Shown here one piece after another: positions 46,244-55,078 of a stretch of DNA of 64,000 nt (position 1 is its first letter; each line of letters opens with the position of its first letter). The DNA is from Pelotomaculum terephthalicicum JT (GTDB lineage: Bacteria; Bacillota; Desulfotomaculia; Desulfotomaculales; Pelotomaculaceae). The DNA lies in NCBI RefSeq assembly GCF_022410535.1, contig NZ_JAKNBL010000012.1:19541-83540 (forward strand). The letters run 5' to 3'. The notes under the pieces were generated by a model. It was given only the letters and a program-made list of their open reading frames with translations, was not told the origin of the DNA and did no database searches. The position numbers and the translations under genes are program-made.

Positions 46244-46300
46244 GGACGGTTCGCATAGCTTCAGACGATTGACCCAGACGATTGTTAACGAGAACCGTCC
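46244..46300. repeat. REP-like hairpin (GGACGGTTC arms)
   Basis: GGACGGTTC (46244-46252) and GAACCGTCC (46292-46300) are perfect 9-bp arms around a 39-nt core. The GGGGACGGTTCT outer motif is like RAYT-associated REP sequences (inference). Confidence 0.6.
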
Positions 46301-46336
46301 CCATTGTCGTCTTGTCGCCCATCAATTGTCCTGAAA

Positions 46337-46383
46337 ATAGGACTATTGTCCTATTGACGGATAATATTGTCGAATAATAAGAT
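46337..46383 (+). promoter_or_regulatory. Promoter and palindrome upstream of the riboswitch
   Basis: TTGACG (46354-46359) and TAAGAT (46378-46383) are 18 bp apart and would start transcription just before the aptamer. A palindrome ATAGGAC-TATT-GTCCTAT (46337-46354) touches the -35 box and may be an operator. Confidence 0.55.
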
Positions 46384-46387
46384 TATT

Positions 46388-46476
46388 TACAAGAAAGGGA
46401 AAACCTATCGAAAGATGGGGGCTCAAAGCCACGGGTCTAAAGCAGCCGCTATGATAGCCGGGCTACCAAATATCTT
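46388..46476 (+). promoter_or_regulatory. c-di-GMP-I (GEMM) riboswitch aptamer
   Basis: The aptamer hallmarks occur in order: GGGAAAACC, the GAAA tetraloop hairpin CUAUCGAAAGAUGGG, CUCAAAGCC, GGGUCUAA, and the second arm GAUAGCCGGGCUACC. The AAGA near 46391 and UCUU near 46473 can close P1. It binds the second messenger c-di-GMP. An intrinsic terminator follows 10 nt later, so control is by termination. No recognised plus-strand gene follows for about 650 bp. Confidence 0.88.
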
Positions 46477-46482
46477 TGACAG

Positions 46483-46514
46483 AACTACCTTTCTCAGAAG
46501 GTAGTTTTTATTTT
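46483..46514 (+). terminator. Riboswitch expression-platform terminator
   Basis: AACTACCTT (46483-46491) pairs perfectly with AAGGTAGTT (46498-46506), followed by TTTATTTT. Confidence 0.85.
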
Positions 46515-46568
46515 GCGTGCGGGTGTTCAAATGTCCGGCTTGTATTTATGGGTATCTTTGTGCATATA

Positions 46569-46826
46569 TTAAAGAAAGGGTGCAAATTTGTTGATGCTGA
46601 AGAAAACAAAAGTTATTCCGCTTACGATTAAAATAACACCTTCACAAATAATCAGGCAAATCCCCCTTTTAATCAGACCGGAAATAAGAAAGATTAAAGA
46701 GTCATAAATATCTTTTTTGAACCAGGTTCTTTTCACGGGACACGGGGACATTTTAATACTTTCCAGTGGATCCGGTACCCATTCATCCAAACCAGTTCCC
46801 CAAATGCCTTCCCGTATTCTTACCAT
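46569..46826 (-). CDS. Putative 85-residue small membrane protein
   Basis: A possible gene whose ATG overlaps the stop of the upstream 53-residue ORF (ATGGTAA). The N-terminal 45 residues are hydrophilic; the C-terminus has about two membrane helices (YDSLIFLISGLI, CLIICEGVILIVSGITFVFF). It is convergent with the riboswitch transcript. It could be chance, since part of it contains a REP-like GGGACACGGGGACA string. Confidence 0.35.
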   Translation of the reverse strand: MVRIREGIWGTGLDEWVPDPLESIKMSPCPVKRTWFKKDIYDSLIFLISGLIKRGICLIICEGVILIVSGITFVFFSINKFAPFL

Positions 46827-46981
46827 CTTCTCTTGTTTTTTAGTATGCTGTACAACAACCATCCCAGCGGCTTGCCCCATTTGCGCATTTTAAAGGCGCT
46901 GAATAATAATCCAGCCAACAACAGCACACCAACTAGCGATACTCCACCTATTAATATTATCAAGGCGAAAATTTTTATCAT
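46820..46981 (-). CDS. Putative 53-residue small membrane protein
   Basis: Too short for most gene finders. GGGAGG precedes the ATG at 46981 by 7 nt. The product is one long hydrophobic helix pair (FALIILIGGVSLVGVLLLAG then LLFSAF) with a basic C-terminal tail (KNKRRW). It resembles small phospholipid-interacting or holin-like peptides in general shape only. Confidence 0.5.
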   Translation of the reverse strand: MIKIFALIILIGGVSLVGVLLLAGLLFSAFKMRKWGKPLGWLLYSILKNKRRW

Positions 46982-47164
46982 CAATAAAACCTCCCAGCAT
47001 TATCTTCATCATGTGATGAGTTGACTGCCTAATCTCATTGGTATCGGTTCTCCGATAGCCACCAAATTATATTACTTTTTACTGAACATGGTCAATGGTT
47101 TGGAAAATCATCATACCGGAGCCATAGTTGTTTATGGTAGTATTATAAAAAGGGGGAATAAACA

Positions 47165-47560
47165 ATGGAGCTGGAAAAGATTGATCACATCTGTATTGCA
47201 GTTAGAGATGTCGGCAAGGCGGAGGAACTATTTGCCAAGGCATTTGATTTAAAGGCCGTAGACCACTATATTGATGAAAATGAAAAAATAAATGTGGCCA
47301 GGTTTATGATCGGAGAAGTTGCCTTTGAAGTCATGGAATCCACCAGCCCTTACGGTGAAGTAGCCAAATTCATTGAGAAAAACGGCGAAGGAGTTTTCTT
47401 AATATCCTTAAAAGTACCGGATGTGGCAAACAGTATGGAAGAGCTTAACAATAAGGGCTTTCCTTTAATTGATAAAAAGCCGAGAAGGTGGCGTGAAAGC
47501 AACTTTGCTTTTTTAAATCCAAAGGGCTTTGCCGGAGTTTTGATCGAACTCATTGATTAA
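47165..47560 (+). CDS. VOC-superfamily protein, methylmalonyl-CoA epimerase-like
   Basis: A 131-residue protein with paired beta-alpha-beta-beta-beta units. The start EKIDHICIAVRDVGKAEELF and end GFAGVLIELID match methylmalonyl-CoA epimerases, including a metal-ligand H (IDHI) and E (LIELI). The second unit normally begins GLHHIAF, giving another His ligand; here it is GVFLISLKV, so one ligand is missing and epimerase activity is doubtful. AAGGGGG lies before the ATG. It is monocistronic, with a hairpin downstream. Confidence 0.75.
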   Translation: MELEKIDHICIAVRDVGKAEELFAKAFDLKAVDHYIDENEKINVARFMIGEVAFEVMESTSPYGEVAKFIEKNGEGVFLISLKVPDVANSMEELNNKGFPLIDKKPRRWRESNFAFLNPKGFAGVLIELID

Positions 47561-47645
47561 AAAAACAGCCCTCTTTACCCTTGCTGTTTCACCAACAAGC
47601 CAGTGGCGAAAGCCATCTATGCAACTTCATGACATTCATACTCTA

Positions 47646-47670
47646 ACCGGGCATCCCTGCGATGCCCGGT
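47646..47670 (+). terminator. Hairpin 3' of the VOC gene
   Basis: ACCGGGCATC and GATGCCCGGT form a perfect 10-bp stem with a 5-nt loop, followed by AATATATTTATTT. Confidence 0.5.
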
Positions 47671-47795
47671 AATATATTTATTTAAATTTACCACTGTCTG
47701 CAAATCCTCGTTATTAGTGTAAGTATAATAGTCAATATTTTTTGGTAAACATATAAACACATATATGAAGATCTGCAAAAATGAGGTCTATTCTT

Positions 47796-48350
47796 ATGAA
47801 ACAGCTCGCTCCTTCCTTCATAAAAGAAGCTGATTTACAAAAAGAAGCTGACCAGGCCCTTAGAGAAAGCTGGATAAACGATATTGTATTCACCTGGCAT
47901 TGGTGGCTATTAGTGGCCTTGTTTATTATACCCTGGTTAGTTTGGTGGAAAGTTGTTGACCGTAAGAGAATATTTGAAATTTTAACATACGGCTTTATGG
48001 TAATGATTGTGACATCATTATTAGACGCTATAGGTGTTGAGTTTGACTTGTGGGAGTATCACTATCAGTTCATTCCATTGTTAGATGTTTTTATAGTTTA
48101 TGATGTTTCGGTAATCCCAGTTATTTATATGCTTGTTTATCAATACTTCCACACATGGAAATCATTTATTTTTTCTAATATAGTTGTATCCGGCTTATTT
48201 TCGTTTGCTTTAGAACCAATATTGATATGGCTAAATTATCATCACTTATTGGCGTGGGAATATTTTTATTCTTTTCCAATATACATTGCCATAGCCATTG
48301 TTTTAAAGTATCTTGTAGGCATATTAAAAAAGGTAAGCATCAATCAATAA
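47796..48350 (+). CDS. CBO0543-like integral membrane protein
   Basis: A 184-residue protein with about five membrane helices and many W, Y and F residues (FTWHWWLLVALFIIPWLVWW, then LDAIGVEFDLWEYHYQFIP). This matches the CBO0543 family of clostridia and bacilli, whose function is unknown. GAGGT lies 7 nt before the ATG at 47796; the ATG 15 nt upstream has no such site. It is AT-rich relative to neighbours. Confidence 0.8.
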   Translation: MKQLAPSFIKEADLQKEADQALRESWINDIVFTWHWWLLVALFIIPWLVWWKVVDRKRIFEILTYGFMVMIVTSLLDAIGVEFDLWEYHYQFIPLLDVFIVYDVSVIPVIYMLVYQYFHTWKSFIFSNIVVSGLFSFALEPILIWLNYHHLLAWEYFYSFPIYIAIAIVLKYLVGILKKVSINQ

Positions 48351-48364
48351 GGCAAATCTAGAAG

Positions 48365-48390
48365 AAAAAGGAGGCCGAAACCTCCTTTTT
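48365..48390. terminator. Bidirectional terminator
   Basis: AAAAAGGAGG and CCTCCTTTTT form a perfect 10-bp stem with a 6-nt loop, with T runs on both strands, between the convergent CBO0543-like gene and sleB. Confidence 0.85.
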
Positions 48391-49024
48391 AACGGGCAAA
48401 GACATGACCCCCGATCCGGGTGATAATTTCCCTGGTGTAGACCCACTCACTGGAAGACTTGGCGGGGTTCCAGAAATACAGGGCTCCCCCGACCGGGTCA
48501 TTGCCGTTTACCGCTTCCGAAGCCGCCTGCAAGGTCTCTGCAGTCACAGGACGCAGGTACTGCCCGTTGCTCACCGATTCAAAAGCGTCCCTTTCATATA
48601 TGACCCCCGGGATTGTTTTAGGAAAATCCGGACTCTCGGTCCGGTTCATGATCACGGCGCCGACCGCCACTTTACCGCTGTAGGGTTCTTCCGCGGCCTC
48701 TCCTTCAATCACCTGGGCGAGCAGTACAACGTCGCTGCGACTAACATCGCCGCCACGGGATACCTCCCCGCCTTCCCCCTCGCTTGCCGGACTGTTTTCT
48801 TCCCCCGGCCGCGCCGCTAAACCCTGTTCGGGCAACAGCGCGGTTGCCTGCTGTTCTTTTTTTACCGGTCCGGTCAGGGTTTTAAACAACGTGACCGGGT
48901 GGAGGGCCAAACTAAGGGGAATCAGGAACAGCCCCAAAAGAAAGTATACCTTTTTATTTAATTTCTCCTTAAACATTAATTTCTTCGCAGAGCTTAATTT
49001 CTCCGATAATCTCCATTTCATCAT
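48389..49024 (-). CDS. sleB: SleB-type spore cortex/cell-wall hydrolase
   Basis: A 211-residue protein: membrane or signal helix at about 24-45 (VYFLLGLFLIPLSLALH), an acidic linker (about 60-95), and a Hydrolase_2 domain (about 98-210, LLAQVIEGEAAEEPYSGKVA, the catalytic E in GEA). The end NPAKSSSEWVYTREI fits the family. SleB/CwlJ enzymes are lytic transglycosylases that degrade muramic-lactam peptidoglycan during germination. The start at 49024 lies 9 nt after AAGGGG. Confidence 0.85.
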   Translation of the reverse strand: MMKWRLSEKLSSAKKLMFKEKLNKKVYFLLGLFLIPLSLALHPVTLFKTLTGPVKKEQQATALLPEQGLAARPGEENSPASEGEGGEVSRGGDVSRSDVVLLAQVIEGEAAEEPYSGKVAVGAVIMNRTESPDFPKTIPGVIYERDAFESVSNGQYLRPVTAETLQAASEAVNGNDPVGGALYFWNPAKSSSEWVYTREIITRIGGHVFAR

Positions 49025-49319
49025 AAATTCCATCCCCTTCCATTTCATTTCCCGGGGGCACAGGTAGGTAGTATAACGTAAGACACGCTTCCTGTCAAAG
49101 GCATATTAAGGGAAAAAAAGAGGGCAACAACTTAATTGACCGTAGTCACCAGCCTGTCGCCCATTAAATTTGGATTATGATTATATGCTTGCTCGATGTT
49201 CTTTGCTTTAAAAGTGATGCACGTCGTTTTTTATGTTAAAGGCTGGTTTTAGATTGTCAAAAATTGTTAAGAGATGTATACTTTTGGTTGAAATAGAATA
49301 TCGGAGAAAAGAGAAAAAA

Positions 49320-50543
49320 ATGATACTCCCGCATTATGAAATAATTGATAAGTTAGCTGAAAGCCAACAAGCTGCTATTTTCAAGGCATGCCACAAAAAA
49401 GCTCCGGAACGGCTGCTAATCCTCAAGATTCTGAAAACAGCCTTCCTGTCAGAATATAAGAAAACCCAATTCAGGCAGAAGATCGAACATCTCAGGGTTT
49501 TAAACGATCCGCTTATTATCACACCCATCGAATTCAGCGCGAAAGATGAGACCTGCTTTATAACCTACGACTATTTTGACGGAGTACCGCTCAATAAGCT
49601 GACAGAAGCGCATTCCGAAATTTGCTTAAACGTTTATTTCAACATAGCCTGCCAGCTCGCCCGGGCTTTGGATAAAGTTCACGAAGCAGGGATTATTCAC
49701 GGCGGCATCAAACCGCACAATATCCTTGTCAACCCCGGCACGCTCGAAATCCGGCTGATAGATTTCATCAGCGCAGTTGATGTGAGAGATGTCAGTCATT
49801 TCATTTACGACCGTTCTTTTGTCAGGGGCACCCTGTCCTATACCTCCCCGGAACAGACCGGGCGCATCAGCCACAGGGTGGTTTTTTCTTCGGATCTCTA
49901 TTCTCTCGGAGTGGTATTCTACGAAATGCTGACCAGCCGTCTCCCGTTCTTATCTGATGATCCCCTTGAATTGATCCATTCCCATCTGGCCGAAGAAGCT
50001 TCTCGCGTCCATGAATTAAACCCGGACATCCCCCCTGCTTTAAGTAAAATCGTCGCCAAATTGATGCTCAAGGAGCCTGAGAAACGCTATCAAAGCAGCA
50101 AGGGGCTCCTTGCCGACCTCTTACGGTGCCGGGATGAATACTCGTCTACGGTACGATACGCGAATTTCCTCTGGAAAGTTCTGTTTACACCCACAGGGTT
50201 ACCTTCATCTCCAAGATGGTCGGCCGCGAGCACGAAGCTGAAATCATCCTTGAAGAATACGAGCAGGTCGCCCGGGGGACATTTCGCTCGCTGCTCATCT
50301 CCGGGTTGTCCGGAATCGGCAAGACCCGCCTGATTCAGGAGCTGCAAAAGCCGATTGTAAAACACAAGGGCTATTTCACGGCAGGAAAATTCGACGCATA
50401 CCGGAAAAATATTCCTTACGGTTCGCTTATCCAGGCTTTCAGAAATTTAATGCGAACCTTTCTCACCGAAAGCGACAAAAGGGTTGCGCGCTGGAAAAAA
50501 AGAATTTTGAATGCCGTGGGCCAAAATGGAAAAGTCCTGACGG
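49320..50543 (+). pseudogene. 5' part of a broken Ser/Thr-kinase-AAA-histidine-kinase gene
   Basis: Residues 1-285 are a eukaryotic-type kinase domain joined, in relatives, to an AAA ATPase, GAF, PAS and histidine kinase. The ATP lysine is present (LILKILK), but the catalytic aspartate is glycine (IIHGGIKPHNILVN) and DFG is DFI (LIDFISA), so this is a pseudokinase. Near 50150-50215 the frame shifts: the ATPase start (MVGREHEAEIILEE ... SGLSGIGKTRL, Walker A) is in another frame up to about 50535. The remaining ~300 residues of the ATPase are then missing. Confidence 0.7.
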
Positions 50544-53500
50544 ATGGTCCAGGAAGCGGCGTTATCCGCCATACCGGCGGAAAGGCGCCGCCGGATCCAC
50601 CGGCAGGTGGGCAACCACCTCCTTGCCGCTGTTCCGGAGGGCTCTGTGGACATCGAAAAACTCGAAAACCTGTTCACTATTGTTTCCCACCTCAATCTGG
50701 GGAGGGAAGATAATCCGGACGCAAAAACAGCGTATTTATTGTCCGACCTCAACTACCACGCCGGCAACAAGGCACTTGGGTCCCTCGCCGCGGAAGCGGC
50801 AAATGAGTATTTCAATCTCAGCAGGGAACTGCTGCCGGATAACTGCTGGGAGGACGATCACTATAAGCGTACTTTCAGGATATTCCAAAAAGCGGCAAAG
50901 ACTGAGCTTATGTGCGGCAATTACGTAAATTCCGAAAGACTGCTCAACCATCTGCTGGACCATGCCAAAACCGATCTGGACAAGGCGGAATGCCTGGCGG
51001 AGCAGACTACCACCCTGTCATCCATAGGCAATTTTATCAAGGCTATCGAGACGGCCAACAGGGGACTTGCCTATTTCGGCAAGTCCATCCCGGACAGTCC
51101 GGATGAAGCGGACAGGAGACGGCAGGAGTTGATGGCTGAGATTGCCTCAAAGAACATCGATGTCTGGGAAACCATGCTGAACATGCCTTTTACCACCGAC
51201 AGGAGGAGCAAGATCGAGCTCGCCTTTTACAGCGAGCTTATTCCCGACCTGTATATGTCCGGCCTCGTGCCGCAGCTCTACCTCGCGGCCGCGCAGTCAA
51301 CCCAGCATTGCCTGTCGGGGGCCATGGATGAATCTGTGATTTATTCTTTCAGCATCATGGGGCTTCAGCTTGGAGAACAGGAAGATTTTATGCCGGCGTT
51401 CAGGTACGAGAACCTTGCCCGCGAACTGTCTGCCAAATACCCGAATACCTTCGGCGCCACCCGCGGGATGAACGGGATCGTCTGGTGCAACATGCACTCG
51501 AGAAGTCACCCGGGAGAGATTGTGGACTATTGTCTCAAGTCGATCCAGTGCGGAAAGAACTGCGGCGACCTGTACAATGCGGGTCTTTCATATGGCCCCT
51601 TGATGTGGAACCTTCAGGTCCAGGGAGCGGACCTGTCTATTATCGATGACTATGCCAGGGAGTGCCTTCAATTCTCCAGCAGGTATCATCTGTCTTTTTC
51701 CGTAGGCCTTGCCGAGGCTATGCTGGCGGGCTGGATCGAGCCCATGAAGAAGCAATATGCACCGGTATCCATGGCAGAAAAGCTAAGGCAATGGGAACAG
51801 GATAACCACATCGCCTCAGCAGGGAGTTATTATGTCCATATGGCCCTGGCGCATTATTATTTGGGAGAGCATGAAAAGGCCGGGGAGTGCCTTGCCGGGG
51901 TCCGGAAGTATCTGTCGGGCCTTACCGACAACGTGCTGAAGAGACAGTGGCATGTCTTCCTGGTATTAAACGCGCTCAAGCTGTATGAAAAGGGCCTGCG
52001 CTTCAAGAGTGAACATGAATTGCTGGCGGAAATCCGGCCACTGATCAAAAAAGTTAAGAAATGGGCCGCGCTGGGACCTTTATTGAAACCCTATCTTGCC
52101 TTTCTTTATGCCGAACTGGAAAGAGTCACCGGCGGGTTTAAAGATGCCCGGAGTCTTTACCTCGACGCCATAGACGCCGCACATAAACAAAAGTATACGC
52201 TTCTGGAAGGTCATCTCAACGAATGTCTGGGGGAGCTTCTCCTGCAGGCAGGTCAGTGTTCCGAAAGGCTATATTTAGCCGAGGCGGCGCGTTTGTACAA
52301 GAAATGCCGCGCAGAACGAAAAGAGATCTACCTCATCAAGAAATATCCCGAGTATTTTGAGGAGGAAAAAACTTCTTACCAGCACATCGAGGCGGCGTCT
52401 CCTTCCCGTCTCCTTCCCGACCTTGATATCGAATACCTTATGAAGTCATCCCTCGCCATTTCCGCTGAAATAGAGCAGAACGCCCTATTGAAAAAGATCA
52501 TGAACGTGGTTATCGAGAGCTCGGGGGCGCAGCACGGTTATCTGCTAATAGCAGAAGAAGGCAACCTGTTTATCCGTGCGGCAAGTCATATCTCGGAGAA
52601 GCAAGCAGTACAGACATTTAATCAAAAACTGGAGGATGCTGAAGATATCTGCAAAGCAATTGTCCGTTATGTCTACCGGACCGGAGAGAAGCTGATCCTG
52701 AACGACGCCTCTAATGAAGGTATGTTCAAAGACAATCCCGAGGTCCAGCAGATGCAAATGCGCTCTGTCCTCTGTCTGCCGGTGCTTAAACAAGCGAGGA
52801 TGATCGGGATATTATACCTGGAAAACCGTCTGTCGGATGGAGTATTTACTTTAAAAAAGAAGCAGATGACGGAGTTGCTGACGTCGCAGGCGGCGATTTC
52901 TCTTGAGAATTCCCGGCTGGTGGAGGAAATGAAAAAGGCGGAGGAGGCACTGCGCGGAGCAAAAGAAGAGTTAGAGATGCGGGTGCGGGAGAGAACCGCG
53001 GAACTGGCAAGAGCTAACGCACTTCTTGAAAGGGACATTACCGAGCGCAAGCGGGCTGAGGAGTCCGTGAAGCTAGAACGGCAGCGGTTCAATAATGTCC
53101 TGGAGATGCTGCCGGCTTATTTGGTGCTGTTGTCGCCGGATTATCATGTGCCCTTTGCCAATCGCTTCTTCCGGGAGCGCTTCGGCGAGTCCCGCGGCCG
53201 GCGCTGCTTCGAGTATCTGTTTGGACGCAGCGAGCCCTGCGAGATTTGCGAAACCTATAGCGTCCTGAAAACCATGGCGCCCCATGAGTGGGATTGGACC
53301 GGCCCGGACGGCCGCAATTACGATGTCTTCGACTTCCCCTTCACCGACGTGGACGGCTCCACCCTCATCCTGGAGATTGGCATCGATATTACCGATCGCA
53401 AGAAGGCAGAGGAAGAAATTAAAAAGCTCAACAGGGAGCTCGAACAGCGCGTTAACGAACGCACAGCCCAGCTTGCAACCGCCAACAAGGAACTGCACGC

Positions 53501-54173
53501 CAGTGAAGCACACCTGCAGATAGCCCTGCATGAAAAAGAGACACTTCTCAAAGAGATACACCACCGCGTCAAAAACAACCTGCAGATCATCCACAGTATG
53601 CTAAATCTTCAACTTCCTTATATCAAAGACCAGCAGGCCATTGAGCTGTTCAAGGAAAGCCAGAACCGCGTTTACTCGATGGCCCTTATTCACGAAAAGC
53701 TGTACAAATCCGAGTCGTTGGCAAAGATCGATCTTGCCGGATATATTCGAAGCCTTACAACCAACCTGTTCCTTTCTTACGGTGTGAGCGAGAGAGTTAT
53801 AAAACCGAAAATAGATATTGAAAACCTTACACTCAATATTGATACGGTAATACCCTGCGCTTTGCTCATCAATGAACTTGTTTCAAATTCGCTGAAACAT
53901 GCCTTTCCGAATGCTTCGGCATATGGAGGCAAAACGTATGAAATCCGCATTGACCGGCGCCATGGCGCCGGCAATAAATTTATACTGACCGTCAGCGACA
54001 ATGGCATCGGCCTGCCGGAGGACTTCGAGATTCAGAATTGCAACTCACTGGGGCTGAAGCAGGTAAGCGTGCTGGTAAAACAACTTAAGGGCGCTATTTA
54101 CCTCAATACAAGCAGCGGGACCGAATTTACGATTATATTTACGGAATTAACGAGAGAAGGGAGAATGACATAA
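50544..54173 (+). CDS. C-terminal part: TPR-like/GAF/PAS/HisKA_2 histidine kinase
   Basis: A 1209-residue open frame. Residues 1-590 are a helical region of TPR-like repeats; GAF about 625-790 (ALLKKIMNVVIESSGAQHGYLL); a coiled coil; PAS about 835-965 (SRGRRCFEYLFGRSEPCEIC); a second coiled coil; and a HisKA_2 kinase about 985-1205 with H in LLKEIHHRVKNNLQIIHSML and HATPase_c (LINELVSNSLKHAF, SDNGIGLP). It is in the same frame as the kinase-domain piece but lacks a ribosome site, so it may be poorly expressed. It overlaps the next regulator gene by one base (TAATG). Confidence 0.7.
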   Translation: MVQEAALSAIPAERRRRIHRQVGNHLLAAVPEGSVDIEKLENLFTIVSHLNLGREDNPDAKTAYLLSDLNYHAGNKALGSLAAEAANEYFNLSRELLPDNCWEDDHYKRTFRIFQKAAKTELMCGNYVNSERLLNHLLDHAKTDLDKAECLAEQTTTLSSIGNFIKAIETANRGLAYFGKSIPDSPDEADRRRQELMAEIASKNIDVWETMLNMPFTTDRRSKIELAFYSELIPDLYMSGLVPQLYLAAAQSTQHCLSGAMDESVIYSFSIMGLQLGEQEDFMPAFRYENLARELSAKYPNTFGATRGMNGIVWCNMHSRSHPGEIVDYCLKSIQCGKNCGDLYNAGLSYGPLMWNLQVQGADLSIIDDYARECLQFSSRYHLSFSVGLAEAMLAGWIEPMKKQYAPVSMAEKLRQWEQDNHIASAGSYYVHMALAHYYLGEHEKAGECLAGVRKYLSGLTDNVLKRQWHVFLVLNALKLYEKGLRFKSEHELLAEIRPLIKKVKKWAALGPLLKPYLAFLYAELERVTGGFKDARSLYLDAIDAAHKQKYTLLEGHLNECLGELLLQAGQCSERLYLAEAARLYKKCRAERKEIYLIKKYPEYFEEEKTSYQHIEAASPSRLLPDLDIEYLMKSSLAISAEIEQNALLKKIMNVVIESSGAQHGYLLIAEEGNLFIRAASHISEKQAVQTFNQKLEDAEDICKAIVRYVYRTGEKLILNDASNEGMFKDNPEVQQMQMRSVLCLPVLKQARMIGILYLENRLSDGVFTLKKKQMTELLTSQAAISLENSRLVEEMKKAEEALRGAKEELEMRVRERTAELARANALLERDITERKRAEESVKLERQRFNNVLEMLPAYLVLLSPDYHVPFANRFFRERFGESRGRRCFEYLFGRSEPCEICETYSVLKTMAPHEWDWTGPDGRNYDVFDFPFTDVDGSTLILEIGIDITDRKKAEEEIKKLNRELEQRVNERTAQLATANKELHASEAHLQIALHEKETLLKEIHHRVKNNLQIIHSMLNLQLPYIKDQQAIELFKESQNRVYSMALIHEKLYKSESLAKIDLAGYIRSLTTNLFLSYGVSERVIKPKIDIENLTLNIDTVIPCALLINELVSNSLKHAFPNASAYGGKTYEIRIDRRHGAGNKFILTVSDNGIGLPEDFEIQNCNSLGLKQVSVLVKQLKGAIYLNTSSGTEFTIIFTELTREGRMT

Positions 54174-55027
54174 TGTCTGACGCAAAGATACTGATTGTGG
54201 AAGACGAAGGTATTGAAGCACTTGACTTGCAACATAGACTGACAGGCTTGGGATACACTGCTCCTGATATCGTATCTACCGGAGAAGAAGCCATCAAAAA
54301 AGCAGAGGAGACAAATCCCGATCTGGTGTTGATGGATATAATGCTGTATGGAGAAATGGACGGAGTGGCGGCCGCTAAAAAGATCCAGGCCCGCTTCGAT
54401 ATTCCGGTTGTATATGTCACCGCATATGCGGATGAAAAAACACTGCAACGTGCCAAGATAACAGCGCCATACGGCTATTTAGTCAAGCCTTTCAGGGAAA
54501 GAGAATTGTACATAACTATCGATATGGCGCTGTACAAGCACAAAATGGAAAGGAAATTAAAAGAAAGCGAGAAATGGTTCTCCACAACGCTCAGGAGTAT
54601 CGGAGACGCTGTGATTGCCACCGATAAAAACGGGCTGATCACATTCATGAACCCGGTTGCCGAGCAATTAATGGGTTGGCAGCTGGAAGAGGTCTTAAAT
54701 AAAAAACTGACAGAGGTACTCAAAATAATTAACATGTACTCGCGTAAACCCGCAGAAAATCCGGTAACAAGGGTACTACTTGAAGGTTTTACCGTAGGTC
54801 TGGCAAACCATACCTTGTTGATAACCAGGCACGGTAAAGAAATACCGATAGATGACAGCGCCGCACCCATCAAAGATGACAAGGATAACATTAGCCTAAC
54901 TTATATGACTAACTCAGTTTCCCTGTTAATTCAAGCCAATTCTTTTCCCAAGAGCGGGATGATAATGGGTATCTTTTGCCCAAGCGTTAGCCCGCTCCGT
55001 ATACCTTTCCTGCTAAAACGCCGATAA
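54173..55027 (+). pseudogene. Truncated response regulator with PAS domain
   Basis: A receiver domain (1-120; VEDEG, phospho-acceptor LMDIMLYGEMDG, K in LVKPF) followed by a PAS domain (about 138-245) that stops short at PIKDDKDNI. Relatives continue with a PAC tail and usually an output domain. From about 54893 the frame reads unrelated sequence to the stop, so it was cut by an insertion or rearrangement next to the IS3 element. The receiver is still intact and may accept phosphate from the preceding kinase. Confidence 0.75.
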
Positions 55028-55078
55028 GGACGGAGCTGCATTGGCTTCTGAGGTTAGCCCGCGCGGCTGTGGAGCGCG

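Noticed and set aside
46591..46707. 37-codon plus-strand ORF downstream of the c-di-GMP riboswitch
   Set aside because: Basic peptide with a weak ribosome site, opposite a more convincing minus-strand frame; kept only as a possible riboswitch target in the findings.
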